Notes: generated by a model not told the origin, from the letters alone. Positions 37,138-51,400 are shown, counted from the stretch's first letter. The stretch: 64,000 nt of DNA from Dirofilaria immitis (GCA_024305405.1 JAKNDB010000096.1:310001-374000), one strand, 5' to 3'. A program made the numbers and translations.

Positions 37138-37285
37138 TATAAAATTGGCGAATATATATAGTTGTTAGCATTAATGATAAATTTTAAATTTTAAATTAGA
37201 TGAAATTATATAATCAGATAGGATGAATGTGAGAGATTTTTGTTGTGTATATATACGCTATATGAGGATGAATTAAGTTGCCCTT

Positions 37286-37292
37286 GGCCTTG
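37286..37292 (-). promoter_or_regulatory. CAAGGCC receptor-like half-site
   Basis: The minus strand reads ACAAGGCCAAGGGC, a partial YCAAGGYCA match with a second AAGG half next to it. Confidence 0.25.
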
Positions 37293-37350
37293 TACAATGC
37301 CATTTTTAAACCCAAAATTAAATTTGAGCCGATTGCGAGTAATTCATCGC

Positions 37351-37381
37351 AATCACCATCATCACCATCATCATCACCATC

Positions 37382-37412
<31 letters not shown>

Positions 37413-37441
37413 CCATCATCATCTCATCATTATCATCATCA
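37351..37441 (+). repeat. (CAT)n/(CAC) microsatellite
   Basis: CAT and CAC triplets for about 90 bases give a poly-His open frame on the plus strand and a Met-rich frame on the minus strand. Neither is a gene. Confidence 0.95.
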
Positions 37442-37752
37442 GTAACATTGTTGCTAGGTCGATAAAATAGGTCAGCAGGTCCAACCGTTTTATTTAATCT
37501 ATCCAACAGGTACCCTGCTCTACCATCCCGTTCTCCTACTGATTATCGAGATTCCGCACATTCAAGCTACATCTTTACCCTATTCATTCAACCGCTAATC
37601 CCTTCTCATCATTATAACAGGTAATAAATAATATATTTCTTTACAGCTACTGGGGCAAACAATTCTCTTGAGAAAACTTTTATCTTAATTTTCACTCTTT
37701 TATTATTAAACTCGACAAATGAACACAACGGAATCAGCATTCTGTCCAAAGA

Positions 37753-37866
37753 AAAGATTTTCCGGATTGATAAAAAGTTATACGGTCTTTTCTGTAAATA
37801 TTATAGATATGGTTTTCCGGATTGATAAAAAAGTTATACGGTCTTTTCTGTAAATATTATAGATAA
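37753..37866 (+). repeat. Two-copy tandem duplication, period about 54 bp
   Basis: TTTTCCGGATTGATAAAAAG through TATACGGTCTTTTCTG and AAATATTATAGATA is repeated. The copies differ by one A in the A-run. Confidence 0.95.
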
Positions 37867-37907
37867 ATAATTAAATGCATTGATTGCATAATCATATACA
37901 TGAACAT

Positions 37908-37944
37908 ACACACACACACACACACACAGAGACACACACACACA

Positions 37945-37980
<36 letters not shown>
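37908..37980 (+). repeat. (CA)n microsatellite
   Basis: CA dinucleotide tract with CAGAG and CAGAC interruptions. Confidence 0.95.
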
Positions 37981-37981
<1 letters not shown>

Positions 37982-38085
37982 AAAGAGATACAGGTCATTT
38001 ATTTATTTGTGATGTATTATTATTGCATATTTTGCATGAAATCATACATGCTATAAGGAAACAATTAATTCGAGAAATGGATCTC

Positions 38086-38092
38086 GACCTTG
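38086..38092 (-). promoter_or_regulatory. TCAAGGTC receptor-like half-site
   Basis: The minus strand reads TTCAAGGTCGAG, matching YCAAGGYC. A further AAAAGGTCA is read at 38911-38918. Confidence 0.25.
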
Positions 38093-41000
38093 AAGAATAG
38101 CATATACATTTGAGCATGATAATGCGTTAAAAATTGTTTGAAATCATGAATCAAGCTATTTGCTTTAACGAATTATCATTGCTTAACAATAAAAGATAAC
38201 CTATCTAAATCTTATTGAATTAACCAGAGGAAATTTCTAAGTCTCGAGAAACACCAAAGATTCATATAAACTAATATAGCAATATCAATCATTTGATAAA
38301 ATCTATGTTTTTTGTGATAAAATCAATCTTTTTATATCTCATTTTTATTGCAATTTCTTTTAGATTATTTTAGCGTAATTAAAAAAAAAAGTATTAGAAG
38401 TATGTTTTCATTTTATCTTTTATCCAAATAAGATTATTCAAAAATTTAGGAAAATAATTTATGAAATTGATTTTGAAATGAATAAATTTGAATAGAATAA
38501 AACAATTCAAAATTATCACAATTATCAATTCAATTAGCAAAAAAACTTTATCGAATATATTGCAAATTTTTAAAGTATTACTTAAAAATATATGATAATT
38601 AATCTTGATGCTATTAAAATTGAGATAATGATTAAATTAAATAAACATCACATATGCCATGATAATATATGATTATTAACTTATAATGCAAATCAATAAT
38701 CAAGTAAGTTATTATTTCCTCGAGAAAAAAAAAAAAAAAAAAAAAAACGAAAAAAGTAATGTCCATATGAAACCGCTACGCTACGGTAAAATGAACTACG
38801 ACATCAAGGAAACTTAAGTACCTTCCTTTCTCAAAATATCTCTCAGATCGAAAACAAATTGATTTTTGTGACAGGTAGTGCTATTTTAAAAACGATATCG
38901 TACAGGCTATTGACCTTTTCGATGTCATTACATGTATATGAGAAAAAGAACAAATCTATGCATAATACAAATAAATGAAAAGATGTATATTACAATAGAT
39001 ATCGTATGAATAAATTTAATCCATAATATGATGGATATTGCTTACTTTTTCAATTGATCATTGTTATTAAATGAAATCATATATTATTAATATTGTATAT
39101 ATATATATATGCGTTTAGAGTTCAACAATTTTAGAATCTAAAATTTAAATTTGAATAAAAGATTGAAAATTGAAACAATCTTGTCTGATCATTAATTTTA
39201 TCAGTCATTAATAGCGCATGCCGACAAAAAGTTTTGTAGGAAATTCAAAAAATTGTACAATGATGATAATTAGGAAATGATAAAATACAACTGATAAGTT
39301 TCAAATGCTTTGAATAAATTTAGAAGATATTATAAGTAGATAATGGAACAGATAATTAAAGCATTGATAGGCTGAATTTAATGGATTAATTCGAATGTAA
39401 CCTTTTCCGATGAACGATTATCCGTTGTTGTCAAAGTTCGAATGTTAAACTTTAGCAAATACAAAACATGGGATAATCAGATAGTTATAGGAAAAGAAAA
39501 TTATGCAGAATTAATCAGATAACATTATGATCGTCAGATAAGCAATCGGATATTTTGATATATCATACAAAAGGTCGCATATATATCTTGATCACTAAGC
39601 GGATAATCAAACAATATAATGATTAGTATTCAAACATTATGATTGTTTTATTAAAATATGCAAAGAATCATAAGATGAACAATATATCATTGAATGAATT
39701 AATAAAAAAGAATTGATAAAAATTAGATAATTTGTGGGTTGATAATAAACTTTTAAATATGAGCTTGAAACGAAGGCTTATTGAACAGAATTAAGCAGTT
39801 TTTTTTGGGCCGTAATAATTTCATTTAAAGATTTAAATTAGATTAATGAAAACAGTTTAGCAAAAATTTAATAAATAGATAGGTTAATAAAAGTATTTTT
39901 GTATATTAAAATTGAATTAATTATTTTTAAATGAATACTGTATTTGAATAATATTTATTTGGGATAATGTTTTCTTTGAATAATAAAAATACATTTTAAT
40001 TGAATAATTAATTTTTACTTCTTAAAATAACATTCTTATGCATGGTTTAATTAAAATTCTTCCAATTTAGTTTATTTATTCATTCAACTTAAAACTTATA
40101 CTTAATAACATAAAATTCTTATTCAATTACATTAGGTTAAACATGTATTATAATTTTCGTTATTGTAATATTAGAATTTCAACAAATCTATATTTCATCA
40201 AAAATTTTAAAGTCCGTTGATTTATGTCGAAAAGCCTATTTTATGGATTAAACATCTATAGAATCATATATACGATTTTTTTAAATTGACATTCTGAACA
40301 GTTTGAAATTTTTCGAAACTACAGTCGAATAGTTGCGTCATTCTAAAACGGAATTGTTCATTCTTCTAAGCTAATATAAACTTCTATCAAAGGCAATTGA
40401 TGAATTGCTGTTCAGAAGAATCATATCACGTACGCTAGACATCTGTACGTATTTCGCGCAGATATGTACTAAAACAAAAATTATAATCACAAATGATATG
40501 ATACATGTTGTAATATTAAGCACTGACAAGTATCATCTATTCGATGTTTATACATCTTTATTTTCAAGAATAATATATCGATGCAAAGTTTTCAAAACAC
40601 CATAATTGTATGTTAATAGTTAATAGTTATATTAACTTGAAATAAAATTTTAATCTTAATTTAAATATGCAATTACAGTTTAATCTCGAAATTTTGTCCT
40701 TATCAAATACATGATCAATAGATTTATTGACAAAATTTACAAGTACCATTTACCTTCTTCTCTATTTCTATCATCACAGCATGAATGAAATAAAACTGTC
40801 ATTGATATTTTAAATAGAAATTTACTGATTGTAATGAAATTTCATTTTACAAAAAGAAAATAAAAATAGGTCATGGCAGCAAATGTATTGTATATTTTGT
40901 ATTTTATTAGGAAAAGTAAAAGAATACAATAGCTATGAAATGATATGAAATGTAGAATAATCTAAATTTAATAACACACTTTACTCCAATACATCTAGCA

Positions 41001-42734
41001 TACCTCGGTTATAAATTGTACCATTTATTCCAGCATTTCGATTCTGTCATACGGTAATAAAATTTACAAAAGTCATAGTTGAAATGTATTCTATTTCAAA
41101 ATATTAAATCAATTTTAAAGGGAAGATTAATAGAAGTAAGGAATTTGATAGATTTCGTAAAATTTCAATTAATATTTCAAGAAGACAAACACTATTCTAA
41201 TGAAAAATTTGTAATGGACTTGAAAAAAAAACTCAAGATTACGATATTTATAGTTACCATGCCTTGCAGTTTAGTATTTTATTTATCAGAAATGAGAAAT
41301 TGTTGTATATAAATGTCAGCATTATTTTAGACAATTATTTTTTTTCCAACATACGCATACATATACATAATGATATTGCTCCGGCATTCTGCTTTTTAGA
41401 AAACAAAATTGCAGGTATGATACGGTAGTCTTATTACCGTATTCACTAATGGCAATTTATAATAAAGAACATGCTTAACGCTAATATTTTGCTTATAAAT
41501 TAATGACGATTGATGTGTGTTGTAAAATGTGCATAAAGTAGTAGTATATCGAATATTTCATTATTTTTATATGGTTATTAAATGATTATTCCATCTGTTT
41601 CACCAACAATAATGCATAGCGAATCAGCGACAGTTTGGTGACAGTTGTCAGATGACCTTAACATATCTCATCAATTATAATTTTCTTTTTCTTTTTATAT
41701 TTTAAAGTCTAAGCAAAATTGATTAGTTCATACTTTAAAATATTTTTGTTTTAACGATAACTAAAGAATTTCATCACTTCTGTTTTTTCTTTTTTTTTTT
41801 CATTATATTCTAACAGTAAAATAAATACTGAAATGGTGTAAAATTGAAACAAAGAATTAATTAATTTTAATGTTTTCAGTTTTAATTCTACTCAATTTTC
41901 GCCTAATTTTTCCCTACTTTTTCTTTTCTATCATTAGATTGTTACCGAAAAATTGCCTAGTATTAGATTATTATTCTTGTATATCAATAACTGTAAAATT
42001 ATTTGAAATTAATCTTTGCAATTTCTAAACTTAAAAATCTTTTTGAGTTATTAAATTTAATGATTTCATTTTTTCTAAAGAGGAAATCTTAGAAATTACG
42101 TAAAATAAATTCTTGCAAACTATCAAAAATAATTGTAAAAAGATAAAATCTTAAATGATATATTAAAAATTTGAATATTTTTCGTATACGATCAGATGAT
42201 CAAATTATTACAACATAAGACTTCACGTCTCCGATGATAACGTAAGACAAACCGGTCCACGATTTAGCAATCGCTTTTTGAATTTATTTGAATTCCTGGG
42301 ATTGGAATTTTCATGGTGAATATGTGTGGACAACTGCATTTATTGAAGTGGATACCAGGTGGATTCATATCTTTGATTCCTTGATTATTATGTGATATTT
42401 CTAGTTCTTTAATATTGTATTGTGTATTGTTTAGTTCATACGTATTTTGGCATTAGATACGTCATGTATTTCATGTAATCTGAAACTTACATGGCTACAG
42501 AAGTATTGCCAAATAGTTCATGTATTAGATCAAATTTGATGATATTGGTTAGGGAAATATTTCATGTAAATTCGTTGTTGATCAAATTAGTTAAAGATAT
42601 TAGAGAAATTAACAAGAAGGTGATACTGTTAGCATAAAAGTACGCAATAGTGAAAAATGATATGGCTTATTTATTACAATATGTATAAGAATTTTATCAT
42701 AGCACATTGTAGCTTGCATAGTGATCTATTCCTG

Positions 42735-44836
42735 ATGGTTGAGGTCTATTTGAATAATTTCCGAAAGGCAACAAATGCAGAAGAAATTGCTCGTCAAATT
42801 TGTTCAATAGTAGAAGCTAGCGATATTCATGCATTCGCTCAATTTCTAGCAGAGCCATCGATAAAAGCACTGAAAAACGATCCAAATTATTATAAATATT
42901 ACAATTTACTCCATCTTTTTTCTTATGGTAAGTTAAATTTACTGATTTCATAGATGTGGAAAAAATTTTAGGAGAGATTCTATATTAATTTTAACAAAGA
43001 AACTTATTGTCTTAAATAGAAATTTATCGAAGATATCATGACTTTATCTATTAATGCATATTCTCTTTCTCTCTCTTGTATAGGAAACAAAAGATTTAAA
43101 TAATATAGTTAATATCATTAAATTCAAATAATTTATTTAGTAAATGATAATTTATAGCTTTTAGGGACATATAATGACACTATTACACGTAAGAATGAAT
43201 TACCGGAGCTGAGTGAAACAATGTTGCGGAAAATACGACAATTAACGTTAGTAACGATGTGCACACATTCAAAAATTTTTCCGATCGAAGATGCGATGCG
43301 TGAATTGCAAATTACCGATTTACAAGCATTCCAACGTCTCTTCATTTCTGCTGTATATGATGGTATTATTCAGGTTCAATTTTTCAATGGTAATCTAATA
43401 ATGGAAGAAGTACATTTGTTTTTGACAATCTAGCATAATTTTAATAGCTACTTAAATGCTGCCAAGTTATATTATGTTTCAAGTCGTTGTTGTCTGCGTA
43501 GTAGATTAGAAAGTCATTAAGTAGGGAAATAGAATTTATATAGAATAACATATGAAGATCAGGTAAGTCATAATTGTTTTATATCGTCACTGTTTTGAAG
43601 TTTTGACGATTTTTGTTGATGAAAGCAGTGAAGTGCTGGTTGATTTCTAATTTTTATAAACTAGTATGAAAAATACATTAAAAAAGCATTTAAGTCTGTG
43701 ACTAGGAAATAATGAAATTGGTGCATTTGGAGTTTCATTATGATTCACACAATATTTTATATATAGATAATGGTGAATCATCTTGATATCATTATTTCCT
43801 GCATTAGTTATAGTTGTTGAAAAATAAATATTCCCATTCATCTTGAAGCAATTCTCTTGATGAGGAAAAAAAATTAAAGTAGCACGTCGTTCCGTAACCT
43901 TCGAATACTTTTCATCCTTTTCTGTGAGATCCTAAGAGGTCATTAAAGTTGTGAAATTTACAGGGTCGGTTGAATGCTCAGAAAAGTGAAATCGAAGTCT
44001 TCTCATGGAAGAATCGGGACATTGCAGATGACGAATTAGACGATATTTGTCAAGAATTACATAAATGGATACAACGGTGTATAGATATCAAGGAAGATTT
44101 GAGTCGTGTGGCAAAATCTACTGAAAAAGCTATTGCAGAAGCAAATGAACGTGAGAATAAGGTACGGTTTGAAATTTTTGAATAGCAAGAGTATATCTAT
44201 ATATGCATCGAAACAAGATGCCTAAAGTGAAATTCGAACAATTTCATGGTATTAAAAACGATTTGATTTGAATAGGTTCCACTTTTCTTAGTGTGAAATA
44301 TTTATCACTGAGAACGCATAGGTAACTCTATGCATCAAAGAAAATACGTAGTGGCGCAAAATATGAAATGAGTTTTGGCATTTCAAATTCAAATTGTTTT
44401 ATTTTGTTTTGTTTAAACTGTTTTTCAGGAAAATTTGGGATGCCAAGACTCACTTTATATTTTTCGCCATTATGTATTTTCGTGCAATTTTCACTGCTCT
44501 GAATCCGTTATTTTTACTGCTCTGAATCCATTCTTTGTATTAAGTACTTAGTTTTATGTAATCGGTACTATCAGTGTTATCATCAAATTATCCTCCTCAG
44601 TACACCACATGCTTTAATGCATTGGATTTTTGAAATTAAAATTACTGACTACATATCACATATGTCTAAGGTATTATCTCACTCAGCTTTAAAGGATGCA
44701 ATTTAGTTCTTTTGTTATGCAGGTTGCGGAAGAAGCGAAGAAAGTGCAGAAAATGCTTGAGGAAGAAGAAGAACAACGAATGCCTAAGGAATTTTATCGG
44801 CGCACAAAAACTCAACGCGGGAAAAAGCACTGTTAG
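42735..44836 (+). CDS. csn-7: COP9 signalosome subunit 7 (PCI domain)
   Basis: Subunit of the COP9 signalosome, which removes NEDD8 from cullins and so tunes cullin-RING ubiquitin ligases. Four exons with matching phases and no frame break: 42735-42927, 43165-43373, 43964-44161, 44723-44836; 237 residues. The N-terminal helices (ATNAEEIARQICSIVEASD, YYNLLHLFSYGTYND) and the winged-helix part of the PCI domain (LPELSETMLRKIRQLTLVTM, FQRLFISAVYDGIIQGRLN) follow the CSN7 pattern. The C-terminal third (DDELDDICQELHKWIQRC onwards) is a charged coiled coil ending in a Lys/Arg-rich tail and TAG. I chose the ATG at 42735 because it precedes the conserved N-terminus and lies shortly after possible acceptors (TTGTAG, GCATAG); the same frame is open further upstream. 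Other PCI proteins (eIF3, proteasome lid) fit less well. Confidence 0.93.
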
Positions 44837-45457
44837 ATTTGAAGTTATATCTGTCCCTATAATATATATGTATATATATCTTTGTATAATGAAAGGTATA
44901 CAGAAAGTCAGAGTTAAATCTCTGTGATTATCGTTGGATATCCTTCATTCTCTAATCCTTGAAAAATACCATAAATGGTCTTCACCTTAACTATGTAGTA
45001 AGTAAAATGGAAAGATACCGGACTGGAGACCAAAGAGATGATTTAGTAGTGCGAATTAATGATGCGTGGACATTTTGGAGCTTCAGTTTTCTATTTTAAA
45101 ATTCTACTGCATTCCGTGATTATTTTGAATTATTTTAATGATATTGTTTCTTTTTAATGTTTTGTTGGAAAAAATCGAATAAGTTATTTATATAATACAG
45201 AAATATTTGCATAGGTCGTCGAAAATCAGGATTTTTCTGATAATGAAAGGAAAAGATGTTCTTCCATTTCCTGAAAATATTTTATAAATTTCTCAGTGAT
45301 TATTCAGTCATTCTAAAATAACTAAATCGTAAAATTCAAGGATCTAGCATCTTTTTAAATATACGCATATTTCGATATAATTCGTAAGTCATAAAATTGA
45401 CGGGACATTGGATTTTGGTTCATCCCTTCGTTCATATTTTACAAGTTGAAGGATTTA
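44837..45457. other. Convergent gap, csn-7 to WASHC5
   Basis: This 621-bp space holds the 3' UTRs of two genes that face each other. I see no exon, repeat or clear terminator element. Confidence 0.6.
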
Positions 45458-48400
45458 TTAAAATGCCGTAAAGATTCCGAAATTTTGTAATCTAAATTCA
45501 TTAGCGAAAATCAGAACTCTTTTACACTTCCACTGAATACAATTACTGAGATATGGAATACAAAGTATAGTCATTCTTTTGAAAGACTTAAAGTAATAAT
45601 AACACTTAATCAAAAGCCTTACATTTGATGGTATAGAAGAATAATAAGCTATAAACTGAAGCGCATGCATAAAAGTTGATTGCTTTGCATTTGCTCGTGT
45701 TGTAAGTGAAGTCGTTGCTGATATGTAAGTGTTGCAGAGAGCGAGGAATTCTTGCGAAACATTAAACTGTAATAATATGCATGCAAAACCAGCACAAAAT
45801 GCCGAGATATCCGTCGAATCCGCTTTTTTGAGAACTGTAAAAGATCGTTCCAAAAGTTAAAATTCCCAATGAATTTATGCTCTCCTAACACAAAGTCCGA
45901 ACTATTTTTTTTCCTTTTTGCTTATACAAAAAAATCATTAAATGAAATCTTTCTATCAATTGGTACAATAACATCAATTAGGCAAATAACAAAATAAGGA
46001 AAGAAAAAATCAAACGCAAATTTAAGGTTTTACCATTGAATTTGCTTATCGCAATCAGAAGTGCAAGAAACATTGCAGGTATCAACAGTTGTGGTGTCTC
46101 TTTCCTTATATATATCTATAACAAAAAAAAATCTGTACAGCGATAGATACGATTTTAACAAATGAGAATCCTTCTGGATTAATAATATCTCTTGTAAAAC
46201 AGGCAAAAACGACCTGAAACTAACTTTCATAAATGGATCTGTTATGGCACAATGCTCCAGAAGTACCGACAATTCACCGAGAAATGTCGCATCGCAGTCA
46301 CCACGATGTCCACGAATATCGCCAACGACGGCTCTGAATAAACTACTCATAAAGCATTCATGTTCAGGCACATTGAATAATCAATGAGATAATTTTCCAA
46401 TTGAGATTTAGAAACTTATTATCCCTTCTAGAGGGTTCTTCAAATTTTTTGGAAAAAGTTTTTTAGATTGCCTTGAAAGAACTTTTTGGGTTCTTTCTGT
46501 TGAGTTTTTAGAATGTATTTCATGAATAAATAATTTTAACTGAAATAAGCAGAACTCATTAAATGTTGCAACTGCATTGAAGATATTCGATGAATGTTGT
46601 TGTAACGCTGATTGATTAACAGATAATATTTGCTGCCGCAATAGTTGTAGCTGACCGATCTAAAATTAAGATGTTTTGTTAATTCAAGGAAAAGCAATTT
46701 CGAGTATCTAACTTTAAATTATTTCGATACAAAAAAATTATAGATATGTAACGGAAAGTAAACAAAATAATGAACAAAAAATTATGAGCAAAACAAATCA
46801 TTCTAATTTTTAATTCAAACATTTTTCTTCAATTAGCGTATGATAATATATCATAGTTTTCTGTAGCAAATTATTATGCCAAAATATGTTGTTATGTTAT
46901 TTGTATTCAATTGAAATACGACCATATGACAATACAAGGCATTTACTAAGATAAAAATCATCAACTGACTCTATTGAGAATCAAATTATGAGTAAATAAA
47001 ACATAACATACCTTACTAATAGTACCAATAAATCGTGGTGAATTTGGCGCAAATTTTGATAAAGCACAGTCGAAAATTTTCATTCTCCCAGCAATCACTA
47101 CATCTTTTACCATTGCGACGTCATTTAACAGTGAAATCATTACTGGGCATAACATTTCAGAAAATTGTTCGCACAATATGTATAAATATTTTACGATGTG
47201 AAATGATGCAATCCGATCCAATGCATACAGAGCCATCGGTGAAAGAGCTTCCTGAAAAGAAGGAAGTTTTTATCCTTTTAGGATAATTTTTTTTTCAAAT
47301 ACATATTTCAAATGCAAAACACCACATAAAATAATTGTTTCAAAAATTTAAACATATGAAAAAATTAAATAAACGTGCCGTTACCTAATTTACATACAAA
47401 TCAGCACTGACAGCTTATCGTTCGAAATGATCCGAATACTATTACTTTGATAATACGGATGGATCAAACACGAAATAAAAAGCTGGTCAAGAATTCTATT
47501 TTACTCAGTGAAGATTTTGTACTGCTCTTTCGTATTTTGTCTGATAATAGACTAATTTATAACATGTTTGATTAAGCATAAACTGGCTCATTTTAAATAC
47601 CTGTATAGCATTTAGAGATTCGTTCGACAACATTGTTTTTTCGATTTTAAATTACACCATATCCTCATAGAATTTACAAAATAAGATGACCTGAAAACAT
47701 CACGAATTGCAATTCAGATTTAAAGTTCAGTCTAATTTCGAACTTGGAAATTGATTTTCACATTTTTAAAAGTTGATATTTGCAATTCTTCTCGAAGCCA
47801 ATATAAGAATCATACTTTGGATCTGATGCATTCAAGATTCGACTAAACAAGCGATGTAGAGGAGTTAATGATCCTTCAAGTATTGGGATGTTGGGAATAG
47901 GCGCTGATTTGGATTGATATAAACTTTCTTCCTCAGTGATCTGCAATGCGTTGCTCAATTATCAATTTCAATCAATAAAACACAGATTCTAATTTGAAAA
48001 AAAGAAATGGGACGGAAAATATTCTTCCCATTTTCTGAATATAAGCGTGTTGAATTAAAAAATTAGTTCAAAATTCTGCAATTTTCATTAAAATTAAGTA
48101 AAAACAAACTGGATGTTGCAGAAAAGCGTTACATTCTTTCTCAGTCATATAACCGATTACACGAGCTAATTCATTATGCCATATCACAGCTCCGTTAATA
48201 GCAATATGTTCACACATATAAACAAAAGCTCCACGTAAGTGAGCGAATTGATTCTTCAGTTTCGTCAAAAAATCGTCCAAAACCAAATCGGAAGTTAACT
48301 GTGACCATAACATTGTACAAATTTGATTCACTAATTCTCTAAAATGAAAAATTTCTTCTTTATCAAACTTATGAATTATTTGAAATTATTTTACATGGTA

Positions 48401-51400
48401 ATCAATTGATGATGATAATAACGGCGACTTACGAAATCTCTGTATTTATAGGATACGTAATATCACCATTTTGCAGTAATAAGTTTGAAACACAAACTTT
48501 CTAATTCCATCCACAAGAAGGCTCGATGGATCCACTCGAAGTGACCCAAGTGATGTTAACTGCATTGTTGAGATACCAGAAGAAAGTGTTGATATTGCAT
48601 GCGTAATAGCTGCAAGTTGCAAACGACGTTCTGGATCCGCAAATTGACGGACATCAGTTTTATTGATAGAACGTCCTTGTGGTGGATTCAATAGACCAGC
48701 TACTTTATCTAGTAGTATAAACAGCGAACGTGGAACAACCTGCAAATGAGCAACTTTTATATTTTTAAAATTGAGTTTTGAAGAAAAAAACTAAATTTAT
48801 TCCGAATGCAAGAAAATTTTAGAACTTCAGTTTTGTTTTCCTTATATTTCATTTTCATTTGAAATTGATGCTTGTTTATCATTGTTTTTATAATAATTGA
48901 TTTTAGAAATTTTATTAATTTGGTTTTTTTTAAATGAAAGAAATTTTATCAATTGAATCCAAGAATTTGCCGATCACTGCACATCTGTTTCTCTTCTCAC
49001 ATTTGCACTGTTTTTACGAATTTTCATAAGGAACAATGCAAATGTAAGAGTGAAAAAAATTTTTTTCAGCAGTAATTCATAAATTCAACTGTGAAAGAAT
49101 TCCTAAAATCAATTACATCTAAGAGCAGTAACTACAACGATAAATAGATAAAAAAGCAATTATTCCTACCTGAAGAATTTTGCGCAATCTACCTTCAATT
49201 AAGCGTGAATAACACATTGATATGGAAGATATCCTTTCCGGTGTATCTAGACGTTCCAGTGCTAATTTGATTGAATTAGCGACTTTGACAAACAGTGAAC
49301 GCACTGGAAGTGGATCCACTTTCACCAAACTTTCCATATTTTCCGTCCATCTATGATAAGCGTATTATTAGATATGAAGAATTTGAGAAAAAAAAATATT
49401 CAACAAAATTACTTTTGGCTCTGCGATTTTTATTTCAAATTTCATGTAAATGAACCTAAGTATTATTTGATATAAAAAGTATTAAACATGAAAGATTTTG
49501 CTTTAAAAATATAGAATCTCAAAAGACCAAAAAAATTAAAAAAAAAAAACAAAATGATTATTAGTAAAATACAATTAAAATGAAGGAAATACTGGTCAAT
49601 AATTGCCCATCCATATGAAAAATTTGTTGCTGCTTCTATTTTTTTCAAAAATGCTTCATCCAACATACAATAATGTGATAGTGTAGTCAATAAAGTTTGG
49701 GAATTTTGCAGATATTGCGATACGGCAACTATTTCACACAGGTTATGCATATCGTTCACCTATAAGGCAAAATTCTTTTTGATGAATGAACATATATATA
49801 AATATATTCTTGAGGGAATAAATTTTAACTATTATGCTTCATACAGTTAACAACTACTTGAAAAAGAAAAAAATTTGTAAAACTTTTCTAAACAAAACTT
49901 GCTGATGGCATATCGCAAGAACTAAGCATATGGCTGTAAGCATGAAAATTTAAAGAGCCAACGAGATGATAAACAGAAAAAAAATTCATTAATGGATTAT
50001 ATAAATCAAGATAAAATGCAAAAACCTGATCCAGCCGGTTTTTCAATTCTGAAATCACGGAAGATGCATCTGCATTAGAAATATCCAATTCCTCAATAGT
50101 CTTCTTCAGCAGCAAAAGCCATGATCTCAACTTTTCTGTAACGAAAATTATTTCTTAATTTCAATCTTCGTTATTGGTGGAATAGTGTTGAATTATAAAG
50201 ACACTTCACTATGACTGAACTAATTATTTGTAAAATAGAGCAATTTTTCATCCTCTGAATCTAAATTTTAGTAGTAAAAATTCTAAGTTTATGTAGATCA
50301 AACCACAATAAATACCATTTTTCTTAATCCTTTGCAAAGGTAATTCGTTTGCAAAAAGTTCGGCTACTTGCACGACATGATCACAGACTTCTTCTTTAAG
50401 TTTTCGAACATTCTCCTTTTTGTTGTCTAAAAACAATTGGGCGACCTAAAAGCACAATGATTTTAATAAAACTATTTAATATAAACGAAAAAAGATGTAC
50501 ATTGCTCAAACATTAAAGGTAAAAATCATATACCAGAGATCCTTTTCAAAATTAATATTTTATAATCAAGAAAACCTATTTGTATGAAACAATTCCATTA
50601 TATGAAAAAATAATACGTTAAATTTGTTCTCCGAGAGAAACAAAAAATTTGAAAAGATAGCAATTTAAAAATTCTGAACAAATTTGCAGTTTGAAATAAG
50701 TCTTAAAAATCTCTTACTTTTCTATAATCGTATTCAAAGACTGAGATTTCGAGCAGTTTACTAAATAAATTCAGCGAAGATGATGTAATTTGATTGCTCA
50801 CAATGTCATGAAGTTGTCCGGCGCGTTTGCAGCATTTTTCGAGCTTGTCTGAAAAATACGAGAAAAAATTTTCATTTTTTCCACTATGAAACATTTCTAT
50901 ATAAATGGATATTGTAGAATGATTAAATATAAAATAAGGCTTAAACACTTATTGATGGAACGATAGCATCAGGACTTACAAGCATGCAATATAATCCATT
51001 CGAGGTGTTTATTTGAAACAGCTATTAAATCAGCAAACAAAATGACATCGGCTATCGAAAACTTGGCAGTATTTGGGAAGGACACTGCTTTTAGAGAAGA
51101 TATATGGCTTGCAGCTAAATGCTTTACTATTTGTGCATTAAGTGCGTGTTGCAACGCACTACTTGCTGCTTTATAATGATCCCAAGCATCGAGCATATTC
51201 ATTACTATTCCCATATGCAAATGAACTATCTAAAAATCAATTAATCTGCATATTTCCGAAAAATCTTTTTAATTTTAAAAATTATTATGAATTTACAATA
51301 ATTTTTAAAAAATCCTTTTAATTTAAAAAAAAATTATCAGTGGATTAGCAAAACAGCCGTAATTGTCCATTTTGCAAAACATAATACTAAGATTTCTAAG

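Larger units (their letters stand above)
27830..42734. other. 14.9-kb gene-free divergent region, blmp-1 to csn-7
   Basis: No exon with conserved coding content was recognised. The region is A/T rich with microsatellites and short duplications, but has islands of more complex sequence (about 32345-32620, 35690-35900, 36670-36740, 37460-37625, 38755-38930, 42180-42370). Several carry nuclear-receptor-like half-sites. As the upstream space of a developmental regulator it is a likely cis-regulatory domain, by inference only. Confidence 0.6.

Noticed and set aside
37351..37441. Poly-His (plus) and Met-rich (minus) open frames
   Set aside because: Both are translations of a CAT/CAC microsatellite with no start context or conserved part.
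37900..38100. Thr-His repeat open frame
   Set aside because: Translation of the (CA)n tract plus chance sequence.
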